DNA from: Vallitalea longa
GTDB taxonomy: Bacteria; Bacillota; Clostridia; Lachnospirales; Vallitaleaceae
Direction of reading: 5' to 3'
DNA length: 64,000 bases
NCBI RefSeq assembly: GCF_027923465.1
Contig: NZ_BRLB01000001.1
Span: 496,001 to 560,000, forward strand
Shown here: positions 52,627-61,915 of the stretch, one piece after another
Layout: the number at the start of each line of letters is the position of its first letter
Position numbering within the stretch: the first letter of the stretch is position 1
Program-made: the position numbers and the translations under genes
The notes under the pieces: generated by a model
What the model was told of the DNA's origin: nothing
Databases searched by the model: none
What the model saw: the letters and a program-made list of their open reading frames with translations, nothing else

Positions 52627-53064
52627 TCAAAGCTTTTCTAAACTTTTAAGCTTTTTCCTCATGATTATTTTTGACCCTACACCTACTTTGGATTCTATTT
52701 CTACTTCATCCATAAATGTTTCCATAACTGTAAATCCCATTCCCGAACGTTCTAATTCAGGTTTTGAAGTAAATAATGGTTCACGAGCTTTATTAATATC
52801 CATAATACCTTTACCAAAATCTTTTATTTCAATATATACTTTATTATCAGTTATTTTGCAATACATATGAACTTTTCCTTCGTAATCTTCATATCCATGT
52901 ATAATTGAATTGGTAACAGCTTCTGATACAGCAGTCTTAATATCCGATAATTCTTCAAGTGTCGGATCAAGTTGAGCCACGAAAGACGCTATAACAATCC
53001 TAGCAAATGATTCATTTTGCGACTTACTACTAAACTCAATTTTCATTTCATTTTCGTACTTCAT
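52627..53064 (-). CDS. spoIIAB: Anti-sigma F factor SpoIIAB
   Basis: The 145-residue GHKL kinase has the N-box [15 protein letters not shown] and the DFGKGI motif. It binds and holds SigF in the presence of ATP and phosphorylates SpoIIAA. The ATG at 53064 is preferred since GGGGG precedes it; an ORF start eight codons earlier has none. It lies between spoIIAA and sigF. Confidence 0.95.
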   Translation of the reverse strand: MKYENEMKIEFSSKSQNESFARIVIASFVAQLDPTLEELSDIKTAVSEAVTNSIIHGYEDYEGKVHMYCKITDNKVYIEIKDFGKGIMDINKAREPLFTSKPELERSGMGFTVMETFMDEVEIESKVGVGSKIIMRKKLKSLEKL

Positions 53065-53131
53065 AATATCCCCCTTTATTATTACCATTTTTTGTAATAT
53101 ATATTAAAAATATTTTATTCAGACATATATA

Positions 53132-53476
53132 TTAACTTATATTAGAATGTTTAAGTGCTTTATCTACATTTGCATAGCTATTAATAATTCTATACAATCC
53201 TGATAACTTAAAAATTCTATCCATCCTAGGATTCACATTGGTAACAACCACATTTCCCCCCATATTTTTAATATTTTTATATCTTCCCATGATAACTCCT
53301 ATCCCAGAACTATCCATAAAGTTAGTATTGGAAAAATCAAATATCACACATTTTATGTTGTGATTTAGTATAAGTTTATCAATTTTTTCTCTAATTATTT
53401 CTGCATTATGATGGTCAAGTTCTTCTGATACATTTACAACTAGATTTCTCTTGATTATTTTACATTGGGTAGACAC
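53132..53476 (-). CDS. spoIIAA: Anti-anti-sigma factor SpoIIAA
   Basis: The STAS-domain protein of 114 residues has NFMDSSGIGVIMGRYK; the serine pair at residues 56-57 contains the site phosphorylated by SpoIIAB. Unphosphorylated SpoIIAA frees SigF. The start is a GTG at 53476, seven bases after AGGAGG; the reading frame stays open for 20 codons further upstream but those lack a ribosome binding site and would exceed the family length of about 117. Confidence 0.93.
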   Translation of the reverse strand: MSTQCKIIKRNLVVNVSEELDHHNAEIIREKIDKLILNHNIKCVIFDFSNTNFMDSSGIGVIMGRYKNIKNMGGNVVVTNVNPRMDRIFKLSGLYRIINSYANVDKALKHSNIS

Positions 53477-53515
53477 TACTTTTCCTCCTTCTGTAAATAT
53501 TTTACATATTTTTAT

Positions 53516-53544
53516 AATTTCTCCATTTATTTCCAATTTCCTTT
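53516..53544 (-). promoter_or_regulatory. SigH-like promoter of the spoIIA operon
   Basis: On the minus strand AAAGGAAAT, an 11-base spacer and GGAGAAATT match the SigH consensus RNAGGAWWW-N11/12-RNNGAATWW with one mismatch. It lies 40 bases before the spoIIAA GTG. The spoIIA operon of Bacillus is SigH-dependent, so position and sequence agree. Confidence 0.65.
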
Positions 53545-53679
53545 TTTTATTTGGAACTTTTTTTATAATTATAGTATTTTAGTGTAATTGACTAAACTTT
53601 ATAACTAAACTACTACAACTTAATAAGAAAATTTAACAATAATAATTACAATAACGTCTAGAAAATAATATTTTATTTC

Positions 53680-53759
53680 AAAACAAAAGACTGTTCACAA
53701 TTTACCATAACTATAAAATAATCTTTAATATAATTATCGCAAAATATTGTAAAACAGTC
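53680..53759 (-). terminator. Long hairpin terminator after the TPR gene
   Basis: GACTGTTCACAATTT (53689-53703) and its partner ending in AACAGTC (to 53759) form a long imperfect hairpin; TTTTGTTTT follows on the minus strand. It probably ends the folC-small ORF-TPR transcript. Confidence 0.6.
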
Positions 53760-53775
53760 CTTGTAAAAAATCACA

Positions 53776-55185
53776 TCATTCCAGTTTATCAACTTGTTGT
53801 TTAGACCAAGTTTTGAAACTCGAATTTGGATAATTATCAAGTAGTTTATTAAAAAGTGCAAGTGCTTCTTTATCATGACCTAACAGTTGTTGACATCTAG
53901 CTTCATAATATAACATGTCATCTGCATATGATGCATCATTACTTACAAATTTTGTCGCTGTTTGGAAACTAGTTATTGCATTCACAAGATACTCGTCTTT
54001 ATTGTTGTTTTTCCATCTACTATATAATTTGGACCCTTGATCAAATGCTTTTTTAGCAATTTGGGGATAGGTATCTTTTCGTATCTTATTATACAAATCA
54101 ATAGAAGTTGAAGACACCAGATTCTCTGGCTTAACCAAATATAATTTATTAGCTGCCGATTCGTCTTCATTTTCTAAATATAGTGCAACCGCACTTATAA
54201 GATTTCCCAAAGCGTCATAATTAGTAGCTTTACCTTCAAATTCTACCAATAAACCATTTTTCTCATCTAAATCTATTTTTAATTCATCTTTTTCATTAGT
54301 CAAAGAAGTCAACAATGTATCATATTCGTTTTGTTGGCTTAATATTTCTTTTTTAAGATTATCCGCCTCATTTGTTTTACTTTTAACTCTACCAGGAACA
54401 ATTAAGAATACTGCAACCAATAAACCAATTACTACACCAAAAACAACATAACCGAATTGTAACATTGCCGGATTCAATCTACTTTCTTTCTTAGTTGTTT
54501 TTTTTACTGAAAACGGATCTTCTTTTTTATCAACAGAATATATATCTTCTTTTTTATCTTCTGTATCTTGAGATATAATCTCTTCATAGTATTTTAGAGC
54601 TACATAATTGCTTTTATCTATAGTTAGAACCTTTAATAAATTTATTTTCGCCTTTGCTAAGTTATCTTCATGTATGTAACAAAGTGCTAATAAACAGTAT
54701 GCTTTGACAAAATTAGGATTCAGACTGATTACTTTCTTAAGTTGTATAATTGCTAGATCTTCACTTTTTTGTTCAATATATCTTAATGATTGATTATATT
54801 TTTTTATTGCAGTATTAATCATATCCAATTTATGCTGGTTATGATGGATTTTCTCAATATAATAATCTGCTATATTATCTTCTTCTTGAATATTTTTACT
54901 TATGACCCACTGTTGAAGTGCAGGTACGACTTCACCGATTTCGAAGTATACCAACCCTAATAGATTGTGTGCATCTATATTGTTTTTATCTAGTTTTAGG
55001 CTTCGTTTCAATAAACTTATGGCTCCACTAAGATCTCTAAGTTTAGCTACTTGTAATCCTTGATTATAAAGTAGTCTAGAAGTTAGTTTGATCTTGTTGT
55101 AAACGTCGATTTTTGAACCGCAATTGGTGCATATATAATCATCATTTAAATCACTACCACATTTTGGACATAATTTACTCATCAT
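53776..55185 (-). CDS. Zinc-ribbon and TPR membrane protein of unknown function
   Basis: The 469-residue protein starts with a zinc ribbon (Cys6, Cys9, Cys19, Cys22), has two or more TPR repeats before residue 200 (AISLLKRSLKLDKNNIDAHN, AIIQLKKVISLNPNFVKAYC), one membrane segment at about 240-265, a coiled coil (about 270-310), and further TPR-like helices (SNDASYADDMLYYEARCQQL). The first part would be cytoplasmic and the C-terminal TPRs outside. Such proteins often act as scaffolds in envelope complexes, but no specific role is known here. It lies behind folC and a 48-residue ORF. Confidence 0.75.
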   Translation of the reverse strand: MMSKLCPKCGSDLNDDYICTNCGSKIDVYNKIKLTSRLLYNQGLQVAKLRDLSGAISLLKRSLKLDKNNIDAHNLLGLVYFEIGEVVPALQQWVISKNIQEEDNIADYYIEKIHHNQHKLDMINTAIKKYNQSLRYIEQKSEDLAIIQLKKVISLNPNFVKAYCLLALCYIHEDNLAKAKINLLKVLTIDKSNYVALKYYEEIISQDTEDKKEDIYSVDKKEDPFSVKKTTKKESRLNPAMLQFGYVVFGVVIGLLVAVFLIVPGRVKSKTNEADNLKKEILSQQNEYDTLLTSLTNEKDELKIDLDEKNGLLVEFEGKATNYDALGNLISAVALYLENEDESAANKLYLVKPENLVSSTSIDLYNKIRKDTYPQIAKKAFDQGSKLYSRWKNNNKDEYLVNAITSFQTATKFVSNDASYADDMLYYEARCQQLLGHDKEALALFNKLLDNYPNSSFKTWSKQQVDKLE

Positions 55186-55197
55186 TATCTCACCACT

Positions 55198-55344
55198 CTA
55201 CTTATCATCATTTTTTATTTCTCTAAGCATTTCTTGTAATATATCGGATACATCTTTTGAGTCATAGGCATATATTGATTCTTCTGCCTGTTCGATTTCT
55301 AGACATGGTTTAAATCTTTTAATTTCTTCTTCAAAATTAATCAT
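55198..55344 (-). CDS. Small acidic protein overlapping the folC end (48 residues)
   Basis: The ORF reads MINFEEEIKRFKPCLEIEQA then EESIYAYDSKDVSDILQEML and REIKNDDK. GAGGAGG lies seven bases before the ATG, and the ATG is inside the last codons of folC (8-base overlap), the mark of translational coupling. It has no membrane segment, is rich in Glu and Asp, and should be mostly helical. I recognise no family. Its stop is 13 bases ahead of the TPR gene start, so the three genes form one unit. Confidence 0.65.
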   Translation of the reverse strand: MINFEEEIKRFKPCLEIEQAEESIYAYDSKDVSDILQEMLREIKNDDK

Positions 55345-56644
55345 ATTGAGCCTCCTCTTTCATCTTGCTTTTAATGTAACCCACTAGATATAGTGAACCG
55401 ATACAGCAAACCATTCTACCCTCATTACTTAACGAAATTGCATATTCTACAGCATCATCTATGTCAGTGATAGTATAAATATCTTTGAATCCTATTTCTT
55501 TACAGTATTCTCCTAATAAATTTGCATCTGTTGCTCTATCACTATTCATCTGAGTTAAAATCATCCTATTTATATTATTACATTTTTTCAGTTCACTAAT
55601 CATTTCTTTGTAAGGTTTATCTTTCAGACTTGTATATAATATACTAAGTTCCGTATTCTTATACAAATTATTAATATCCTTAACAAACATGCGAATACCT
55701 TGGACATTATGTGCTCCATCTATTAACATATTATCCATTACATATTCCATTCTACCTGGCCATGTGAATTTTTTAAGAGCTTGCAATATAGATTTTCTAT
55801 TTAGATCGATACCTTCATTAATTAATACTTCAACAGTTGTAAGTGCAATAGAAATATTAATAATTTGGTAATTAGCTATTGTATTTAAATAAACCTCATT
55901 ATAATTATAATACTTGTTATTTATAGAAAAATCAATGTTTTTCTTGGTTCTTTTTAAAATACCATAGTTAAAATCATTATAACTGTATAATTTAGATTTT
56001 TTATTGCTACATTCTATACTAATTGTATTAAAAACTTCTTTTTTGTCATAATAGAGCACTGTAGGTCTACCATGTTTTATTATTCCTGCTTTTTCTCTTG
56101 CTATTTCTTCTATTGTATTTCCAAGGATTGCAATATGGTCATATCCGATGGATGTAATTACTGATACTACAGGATTTTCAATTATATTAGTTGAATCAAG
56201 TCTGCCTCCAAGTCCTGTCTCTAGAATTACATATTCAACATTATTATTATTATAATAAACAAATGCCATAGCTACTAATACTTCAAAAAAAGTGGGATGA
56301 TTATATCCTTGTTCAACCATATATTCAATTTTATTTTTTACTTGAACTAATGCATTTATAAAATCTTCGTTATCTATGTCTATATTATTTATTTTTATTC
56401 TTTCGTTCATATTTATCAGGTGTGGAGAAGTAAACAGACCTGTTTTATAGCCATGCTCACATAGTATATATGATAACATGGTGCATACAGAACCTTTTCC
56501 GTTTGTACCAGCTACGTGTATGAATTTTAGTTCTTTTTGGGGGTTGTCTAATAAATCAAGTAAAATCTTTATGTTCTCTAAGCCTGATTTTTTACCGAAT
56601 TTCGGTATATTAAGTATATATTTGCATGCTTCTTTATAGTTCAA
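55337..56644 (-). CDS. folC: Folylpolyglutamate synthase/dihydrofolate synthase
   Basis: The 435-residue Mur-ligase-type enzyme has the ATP loop HVAGTNGKGS (residues 43-52), MNERIKINN, ETGLGGRLDSTN, TSIGYDHIAILG and LIDGAHN. It adds glutamate to folates, and to dihydropteroate if bifunctional. The start is a TTG nine bases after GGAGG; no ATG fits. Tetrahydrofolate is also the likely methyl acceptor of the corrinoid pathway in the left part, but this gene is housekeeping. Confidence 0.93.
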   Translation of the reverse strand: MNYKEACKYILNIPKFGKKSGLENIKILLDLLDNPQKELKFIHVAGTNGKGSVCTMLSYILCEHGYKTGLFTSPHLINMNERIKINNIDIDNEDFINALVQVKNKIEYMVEQGYNHPTFFEVLVAMAFVYYNNNNVEYVILETGLGGRLDSTNIIENPVVSVITSIGYDHIAILGNTIEEIAREKAGIIKHGRPTVLYYDKKEVFNTISIECSNKKSKLYSYNDFNYGILKRTKKNIDFSINNKYYNYNEVYLNTIANYQIINISIALTTVEVLINEGIDLNRKSILQALKKFTWPGRMEYVMDNMLIDGAHNVQGIRMFVKDINNLYKNTELSILYTSLKDKPYKEMISELKKCNNINRMILTQMNSDRATDANLLGEYCKEIGFKDIYTITDIDDAVEYAISLSNEGRMVCCIGSLYLVGYIKSKMKEEAQYD

Positions 56645-57000
56645 GAGTTAATACCTCCAAAGTTTTTTATTTAGTTATATATTCAAAAATATAATATTTA
56701 TAAAATAAATATAGGTCATTTTATCTGTACTATAAGTAGTCATAGTTTTTATTTATAGATCAAACCTATAAGCTTTCATTTCTATGTATTCATATTATAG
56801 TTAGTATAGTTTTGTTAATCATTATATGCATTATAGATTTGTTTTTTTAAGTCTATATAAATGTATCATATTAGGGGGGAAGTTTCAATAGATTGGATAG
56901 GTATTTTCTGGGTGGGGGATATCTTATGGCAGGTGGTATAGGCTGCGCCTGGAAAAAGATATTAGAGATAAATAGAAAGTTATAATTTTATTATAATAAC
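56645..57000. other. Intergenic region between folC and valS with a G-rich segment
   Basis: The region holds the folC promoter on the minus strand. Around 56873-56960 it is strikingly G-rich on the plus strand (GGGGGG, then GGGTGGGGGA, GGCAGGTGG and GGCTGCGCC), unlike its AT-rich surroundings. A 30-codon ORF reads through it (next entry). No known RNA family was recognised. Confidence 0.4.
56893..56985 (+). CDS. Possible 30-residue peptide in the G-rich segment (doubtful)
   Basis: From a TTG the frame reads MDRYFLGGGYLMAGGIGCAW then KKILEINRKL and a TAA. A GGGGGGAA run lies about 11 bases ahead, slightly far for a ribosome binding site, and the frame is closed by TAG directly before it. The peptide is Gly-rich and amphipathic with a basic end. 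The G-rich bases could instead belong to an RNA element; support for translation is weak. Confidence 0.2.
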   Translation: MDRYFLGGGYLMAGGIGCAWKKILEINRKL

Positions 57001-57083
57001 AAAAAACCATATATAGTGAATTTTTTTAATCTAATTATCACTACCCTAATCAGTAGTAGATAATCAACATCACTATATATGGT
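57000..57083 (-). terminator. Terminator of valS with nested inverted repeats
   Basis: ACCATATATAGTG (57006-57018) and CACTATATATGGT (57071-57083) are perfect 13-bp complements; inside, TTATCACTAC and GTAGTAGATAA can form a second stem. On the minus strand TTTTTTGTT follows. It lies 62 bases after the valS stop. Confidence 0.75.
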
Positions 57084-57144
57084 AATATTTGATTTCTATA
57101 ATTTACATTATATTATTCTAAGTTTTTGCATATGGGTTAACAGT

Positions 57145-59790
57145 TTATTTGGTAGATAGATTACTTAATCTCTCTTTTACTTGTTTCATCATGCTGGAAT
57201 ATTTCTCAAGTTTTGCTTTTTCTTCATTAACTACTTTTTCTGGTGCTTTGCTAATGAATTTTTCATTGGCTAATTTTTTATTTACACGGTCTAATTCACT
57301 TTGAAGTTTCTTTTCTTCAGCTTTCAATCTTTCTATTTCTTTTTCGATATCTACTAATTCTGCAAATGGCATGAATATAGTTGCTCCCTCAATAACCGTT
57401 GATACTGCGTCATCAGCAATGTTTTCCTTATCGGCTTGTATAAGGACTTCATTTGCATATGCAAGGGTTTGGAAGAATACTTTACCTTTTTCGAATGTAT
57501 TTCGTATTTCTTCTTTTTCTGATACAACGAAAACTTTTGCTTTTTTGGATGGTGGTACATTCATCTGAGCTCTTACATTTCTGATGCTTCTAACCGCCTG
57601 CTTGATTAATTCGATTTCTGTTTCTTCTGTTTGGAAGTTGTATTCTTCTTTATATTCAGGCCAGTCAGATACCATTATTGATTCTTCTTTATCTTGTATG
57701 AATGTAAATATTTCTTCTGTGATAAATGGCATATATGGATGTAATAACTTTAATGATGTTATTAATACTTTCTTTAGTGTCCATAATGCAGCTGCTTTTG
57801 TATCGTCATCATCATTATATAATCGTGGTTTTACCATTTCAATATACCAGTCACAGAATTCTTCCCATATGAAGTCATATAATTTGGCTACAGCAATTCC
57901 AAGTTCGTATTTCTCCATGTTTTCAGTTACATCTTTTACTAATGTGTTAGCCTTAGATAAAATCCATCTATCTGCTGGTGTCAATTCATCAATTGCTACT
58001 TCACGTTCTTCAATGTTTTCTAGGTTCATTAGAATAAATCTTGATGCATTCCAGATTTTATTGGCAAAGTTTCTACTTGCTTCAACTTTTTCATCATAAT
58101 AACGCATATCATTTCCTGGAGCATTACCTGTCATTAATGTTAATCTAAGGGCATCTGAACCGTATTGTTCAATTACTTTTAATGGATCGATTCCATTACC
58201 AAGTGATTTACTCATCTTTCTACCTTGTGAGTCTCTTACTAGTCCATGAATCAATACTGTATCAAATGGTACCTGACCCATGAATTCCATTGATGAGAAT
58301 ACCATTCTAACTACCCAGAAGAATATAATATCATATCCTGTCACCAATACATTGGTTGGGAAGAAATATTTCAATTCATCTGTATTCTCTGGCCATCCTA
58401 ATGTGGAGAAAGGCCATAATGCTGAACTGAACCATGTATCAAGTGTGTCTTCATCCTGATGGATATTGGTTCCTGAACATTTAGTACATTTTGTTGGGGC
58501 TTCTTTACTTACAATGATTTCCCCACAGTCTTCGCAATAGTAAGCTGGTATACGATGTCCCCACCATAGTTGTCTAGATATACACCAATCTCTTATATTT
58601 TCTAACCAATGAAGATATATTTTGCCATATCTTTCTGGTACGAACTTCAATTCACCTGATTTTAACGCTCTTATGGCTGGTTTTGCTAATTCTTCCATCT
58701 TAACAAACCATTGTTGCTTTATCATTGGTTCTATAACGCTTTTACATCTATCATGCATTCCAACACTGTGAGTGTGATCTTTTACCTTAACTAGAAGTCC
58801 TTGCTCATCAAGGTCTTTTACCATTTGTTTTCTTGCTTCATATCTGTCAAGTCCTTGATATTTACCTCCGTTTTCATTGATGGAACCATCATCATTCATA
58901 ACATTGATCTGTGCAAGATTATGTCTTAATCCGACTTCAAAATCATTAGGGTCATGAGCTGGTGTAATCTTAACTACACCTGTTCCGAATTCCATATCAA
59001 CATACTTATCAGCTACAATTGGTATTTCTTTGTTAACAAGTGGTAAAATAACTTTTTTACCTATAAGGTCTTGATAACGTTCATCATCTGGATGAACCGC
59101 TACTGCTGTATCTCCAAGCATTGTTTCAGGTCTTGTAGTAGCTATCTCAACAAAATCTTCAGTTCCAACGATTGGATACTTAATATGCCAGAAATGGCCG
59201 CTTTTCTCTTCATGTTCTACTTCAGCTTCTGATATGGTTGTTTGACATACTGGACACCAGTTGACTAACTTGGAACCTTTGTATATATATCCCTTGTTAT
59301 AATATTTAATAAATACTTCTTCAACAGCTTTTGATAGACCATCATCAAGTGTGAATCTTTCTCTGTCCCAATCACAAGATGATCCTAATTTCTTAAGCTG
59401 ATCTACAATTACTCCACCATATTCTTCTTTCCATTGCCATGCTTTTTCTAAAAATTTATCTCTTCCTATATCCTCTTTAGTAATTCCTTCTTCAGCCATT
59501 TTCTTGACTATCTTTACTTCTGTAGCTATACTTGCATGATCAGTTCCTGGTTGCCATAATGTACTGTATCCTTGCATTCTTTTAAATCTGATCAGAATAT
59601 CTTGCATAGTATTGTCTAAGGCATGTCCCATATGTAGCTGCCCTGTAATATTTGGTGGTGGTATCACAATTGAAAATGGATCCTTGGTTTTATCAACTTC
59701 TGCGTGAAAATATTTCTTATCCATCCACTTTGAATATAATTTTCCCTCTACTTTTGAAGGGTCATAAGTTTTATCTAAATTCTTACCCAT
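57145..59790 (-). CDS. valS: Valyl-tRNA synthetase
   Basis: The 881-residue class I synthetase has the HIGH motif in [14 protein letters not shown], the KMSKS motif in [11 protein letters not shown], the editing (CP1) domain with [17 protein letters not shown], a zinc-site CEDCG/CTKC pair, and a C-terminal coiled coil (about 810-880) typical of ValRS. It charges tRNA-Val. A T-box leader lies 460 bases upstream, with a small membrane ORF in between. GGAGG ribosome binding site. Confidence 0.96.
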   Translation of the reverse strand: MGKNLDKTYDPSKVEGKLYSKWMDKKYFHAEVDKTKDPFSIVIPPPNITGQLHMGHALDNTMQDILIRFKRMQGYSTLWQPGTDHASIATEVKIVKKMAEEGITKEDIGRDKFLEKAWQWKEEYGGVIVDQLKKLGSSCDWDRERFTLDDGLSKAVEEVFIKYYNKGYIYKGSKLVNWCPVCQTTISEAEVEHEEKSGHFWHIKYPIVGTEDFVEIATTRPETMLGDTAVAVHPDDERYQDLIGKKVILPLVNKEIPIVADKYVDMEFGTGVVKITPAHDPNDFEVGLRHNLAQINVMNDDGSINENGGKYQGLDRYEARKQMVKDLDEQGLLVKVKDHTHSVGMHDRCKSVIEPMIKQQWFVKMEELAKPAIRALKSGELKFVPERYGKIYLHWLENIRDWCISRQLWWGHRIPAYYCEDCGEIIVSKEAPTKCTKCSGTNIHQDEDTLDTWFSSALWPFSTLGWPENTDELKYFFPTNVLVTGYDIIFFWVVRMVFSSMEFMGQVPFDTVLIHGLVRDSQGRKMSKSLGNGIDPLKVIEQYGSDALRLTLMTGNAPGNDMRYYDEKVEASRNFANKIWNASRFILMNLENIEEREVAIDELTPADRWILSKANTLVKDVTENMEKYELGIAVAKLYDFIWEEFCDWYIEMVKPRLYNDDDDTKAAALWTLKKVLITSLKLLHPYMPFITEEIFTFIQDKEESIMVSDWPEYKEEYNFQTEETEIELIKQAVRSIRNVRAQMNVPPSKKAKVFVVSEKEEIRNTFEKGKVFFQTLAYANEVLIQADKENIADDAVSTVIEGATIFMPFAELVDIEKEIERLKAEEKKLQSELDRVNKKLANEKFISKAPEKVVNEEKAKLEKYSSMMKQVKERLSNLSTK

Positions 59791-59849
59791 ACATTGCCTC
59801 CTGTATTTTAATTAATATTTTATTCTTATTCTAGATTTATTGATAGGAA

Positions 59850-59895
59850 TTGCAGAATAAAATCATAGTTGTTCATCTATCATTTTATTCTACAA
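59850..59895. repeat. Core of the palindromic element (copy C)
   Basis: TTGCAGAATAAAAT (59850-59863) and ATTTTATTCTACAA (59882-59895) pair with one mismatch, with CATAG/CTATC extending the stem. It matches the central hairpin of copy A. It lies in the valS leader between the small membrane ORF and valS. Confidence 0.5.
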
Positions 59896-59949
59896 TCCTC
59901 AAATAATAATTTCATAATACGACTAATGAAAGAAATAATATACGATATT

Positions 59950-60168
59950 TTAATAAAATAGCAAAATTATTATAACACCTGATACAACTAATAATGCACC
60001 AATTATTTTAGTCACAATTGCACCATTATTTAATAATGCCAAGAATTCCTCATTATCATTTTTATTAGGATTATAATCCATTTTTTTCTTATTTCTTTTA
60101 TACATTAATTTAGTACCATAGAAAATAATAGCACCTACAACCAATAATATTATTCCTATTATTTTCAT
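59950..60168 (-). CDS. Small membrane protein between T-box and valS (72 residues)
   Basis: The 72-residue protein has two membrane segments: MKIIGIILLVVGAIIFYGTK at the start and IVTKIIGALLVVSGVIIILL at the end, joined by a charged loop (KRNKKKMDYNPNKNDNEE). The ATG at 60168 lies nine bases after GGGGTTG; a TTG three codons earlier overlaps that site. It follows the T-box terminator, so it would be transcribed with valS when the leader reads through. The family is not recognised; similar hairpin-type membrane proteins are common in Clostridia. Confidence 0.65.
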   Translation of the reverse strand: MKIIGIILLVVGAIIFYGTKLMYKRNKKKMDYNPNKNDNEEFLALLNNGAIVTKIIGALLVVSGVIIILLFY

Positions 60169-60247
60169 AAATATCAACCCCTATCTAATTTTATCAAACT
60201 AATATACAGTTACATAAGATTTTAGTAAATTACAAGTATATTATACC

Positions 60248-60515
60248 AAAAAAAAATCTTATCAATCCTTGATAAGGACGATAAGACCGTGGTACCACCT
60301 TAATTCTTATATTAAATTCATATAAGCACTTTCAAACTACTAACGGAGTTACCCGATTCATCCTACTATTTTCAGATGAATTGCTAAAAAGCTACCTTCT
60401 GTTTGCCATATCATAGAAAATTCTCAGCAAATTCGAACTATAAACAACAATCCAAATTTATTTTCCTCTCTGTATAATTGTTTCAAACATACTCCTCTTT
60501 CTCACTGCATCTACA
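60248..60515 (-). promoter_or_regulatory. T-box leader riboswitch
   Basis: On the minus strand, AGGTGGTACCACGG (60287-60300) is the T-box sequence that pairs with the tRNA acceptor end in the antiterminator. It is followed by a terminator hairpin (60257-60286) and nine T. Upstream, GCAGTGAGAAAGAGGAGTA and CAGAGAGGAAAA fit Stem I conserved parts (AGUGAGA, AGUA bulge, distal GAGAGGA). A TTGACA (complement of 60557-60562) is a likely -35 box. valS is the nearest synthetase gene, suggesting tRNA-Val, but the expected GUN specifier triplet could not be placed with certainty. The leader raises transcription when the cognate tRNA is uncharged. Confidence 0.88.
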
Positions 60516-60572
60516 AATATATAATTATATAATATGGTATTATAATATGATTTATTTGTCAAGGATATTTTT

Positions 60573-61721
60573 TCAACCCAGAACATCATTAATCATCTTT
60601 GTAATAATCTTTTCATTAGTACTATCATTCTCCCTAACATCAATTAATATTTTAGTTATTACATCTATCTCTTTACTATATTCGTCTATAGTATTTTTCA
60701 ATGTCTCTTGATTTTCTTTAGCTAGTCTCATAAAATCTAGTCTTTTTTCTTTTGTTGAATATAAATCAATATTTTCTAATACGTAGTTGATTCCTTCTAT
60801 ATTACTTTTCTTAAGAATCCTTTCAATATCATCTTCCATCATTATGATGTTACTTGATAATTTATGTATATTGGTTTTATCCTTCTTGTTCTGTTTATAT
60901 TTGCTCCATCTGTCTTCTAACATTTCACTACTTTTGACTTTATATTTATTGTATTCATAGGTTAGGAACTGTTGATTATTCACATATTTCAATTTGATTT
61001 TATTTATCAGTTCTACTGCTCTATTAGCCAATAAATTGTTTTTCTTCAATTCGTGAGTGACATATCTTCTGAATATGAATATCCATGAACCGAAAAATGC
61101 TATGACTACTATCATTATGATAGAAGGAATGAATATATCAATATCATTATATGTATATAGAATGCTTAGAGTCAAAGCGGAAAAAGCGAAAATCGTTAAT
61201 ATGGCTATCATAAATATTTTCACATACTTCTGTGCTTTCATAAGTCTCTCTCTATTGAATGCTATATCACCTTTTTCACCTTCAAGATATGTTATGTCGG
61301 TTTTTACATCACGTTGCCTTTCTTCTACATTTTTTATATTATCTATTACATCATCAATGTTTTCATCATATTCTCCTAAGTAATCAAATTGTTGTCCTGC
61401 ACCTTTTATCCTATCAACATAATCAACTTTATCTTTTTTTATTTTGTGATAATTTGTAGCGAAGTTTTCAAATTCAGCTAATTGGTTTTTATTTAGCTTT
61501 TCTATTTTTTGCACATTGGAATACATATTAGTTATGCTTTCATATTCTTTTATTATATGTTTTTTATCATTTGAAGAATTCCTTAACCTATTACATAATT
61601 CATATGTATTCTCTACATTATCATATATATCCTCAATATTAACTCCTAAATAATTTTTTTCATGAATATCTTCTACTACCTGCTTCTTCAATATATCTTT
61701 TAATTTTGAAATAAACCCCAT
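60573..61721 (-). CDS. Coiled-coil membrane protein of unknown function
   Basis: The 382-residue protein has a long helical, charged N-terminal half (residues 1-165), two adjacent membrane segments (about 168-190 and 195-218, with YTYNDIDIF as the short connecting loop), and another charged coiled-coil half (220-382). Both ends should be on the cytoplasmic side. I recognise no family. It stands alone between the T-box leader and the divergent germination operon, with AGAGGT as ribosome binding site. Confidence 0.6.
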   Translation of the reverse strand: MGFISKLKDILKKQVVEDIHEKNYLGVNIEDIYDNVENTYELCNRLRNSSNDKKHIIKEYESITNMYSNVQKIEKLNKNQLAEFENFATNYHKIKKDKVDYVDRIKGAGQQFDYLGEYDENIDDVIDNIKNVEERQRDVKTDITYLEGEKGDIAFNRERLMKAQKYVKIFMIAILTIFAFSALTLSILYTYNDIDIFIPSIIMIVVIAFFGSWIFIFRRYVTHELKKNNLLANRAVELINKIKLKYVNNQQFLTYEYNKYKVKSSEMLEDRWSKYKQNKKDKTNIHKLSSNIIMMEDDIERILKKSNIEGINYVLENIDLYSTKEKRLDFMRLAKENQETLKNTIDEYSKEIDVITKILIDVRENDSTNEKIITKMINDVLG

Positions 61722-61915
61722 TTTTGGCTACCTCTTTCATGTTTAACATTAAATTATCGGTTGTTTGATATTTTGTAAAATTTATAATATATATTTATTA
61801 TATTGTCGACTCAATTAAGTGTCAAGAATAGTGTCAATTTATGTTTATTATTTCATATATTGGTAATACTAATTTCAATAATCTATAGGAATTATATACT
61901 ATATAAGGTGAAGTC
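61722..61915. other. Divergent promoter region of the coiled-coil gene and the germination operon
   Basis: This 194-base AT-rich gap should hold a forespore (SigG-type) promoter for the Ger genes; no consensus match was good enough to call. No ORF or hairpin was noticed. Confidence 0.35.

Noticed and set aside
53673-53876. Reading frame overlapping the end of the TPR gene
   Set aside because: It overlaps the TPR gene end and a terminator-like hairpin and has no ribosome binding site.
57371-58099. Long plus-strand reading frames inside valS (and similar shadows in other genes)
   Set aside because: They lie antisense to a conserved enzyme, lack ribosome binding sites and resemble no protein family.
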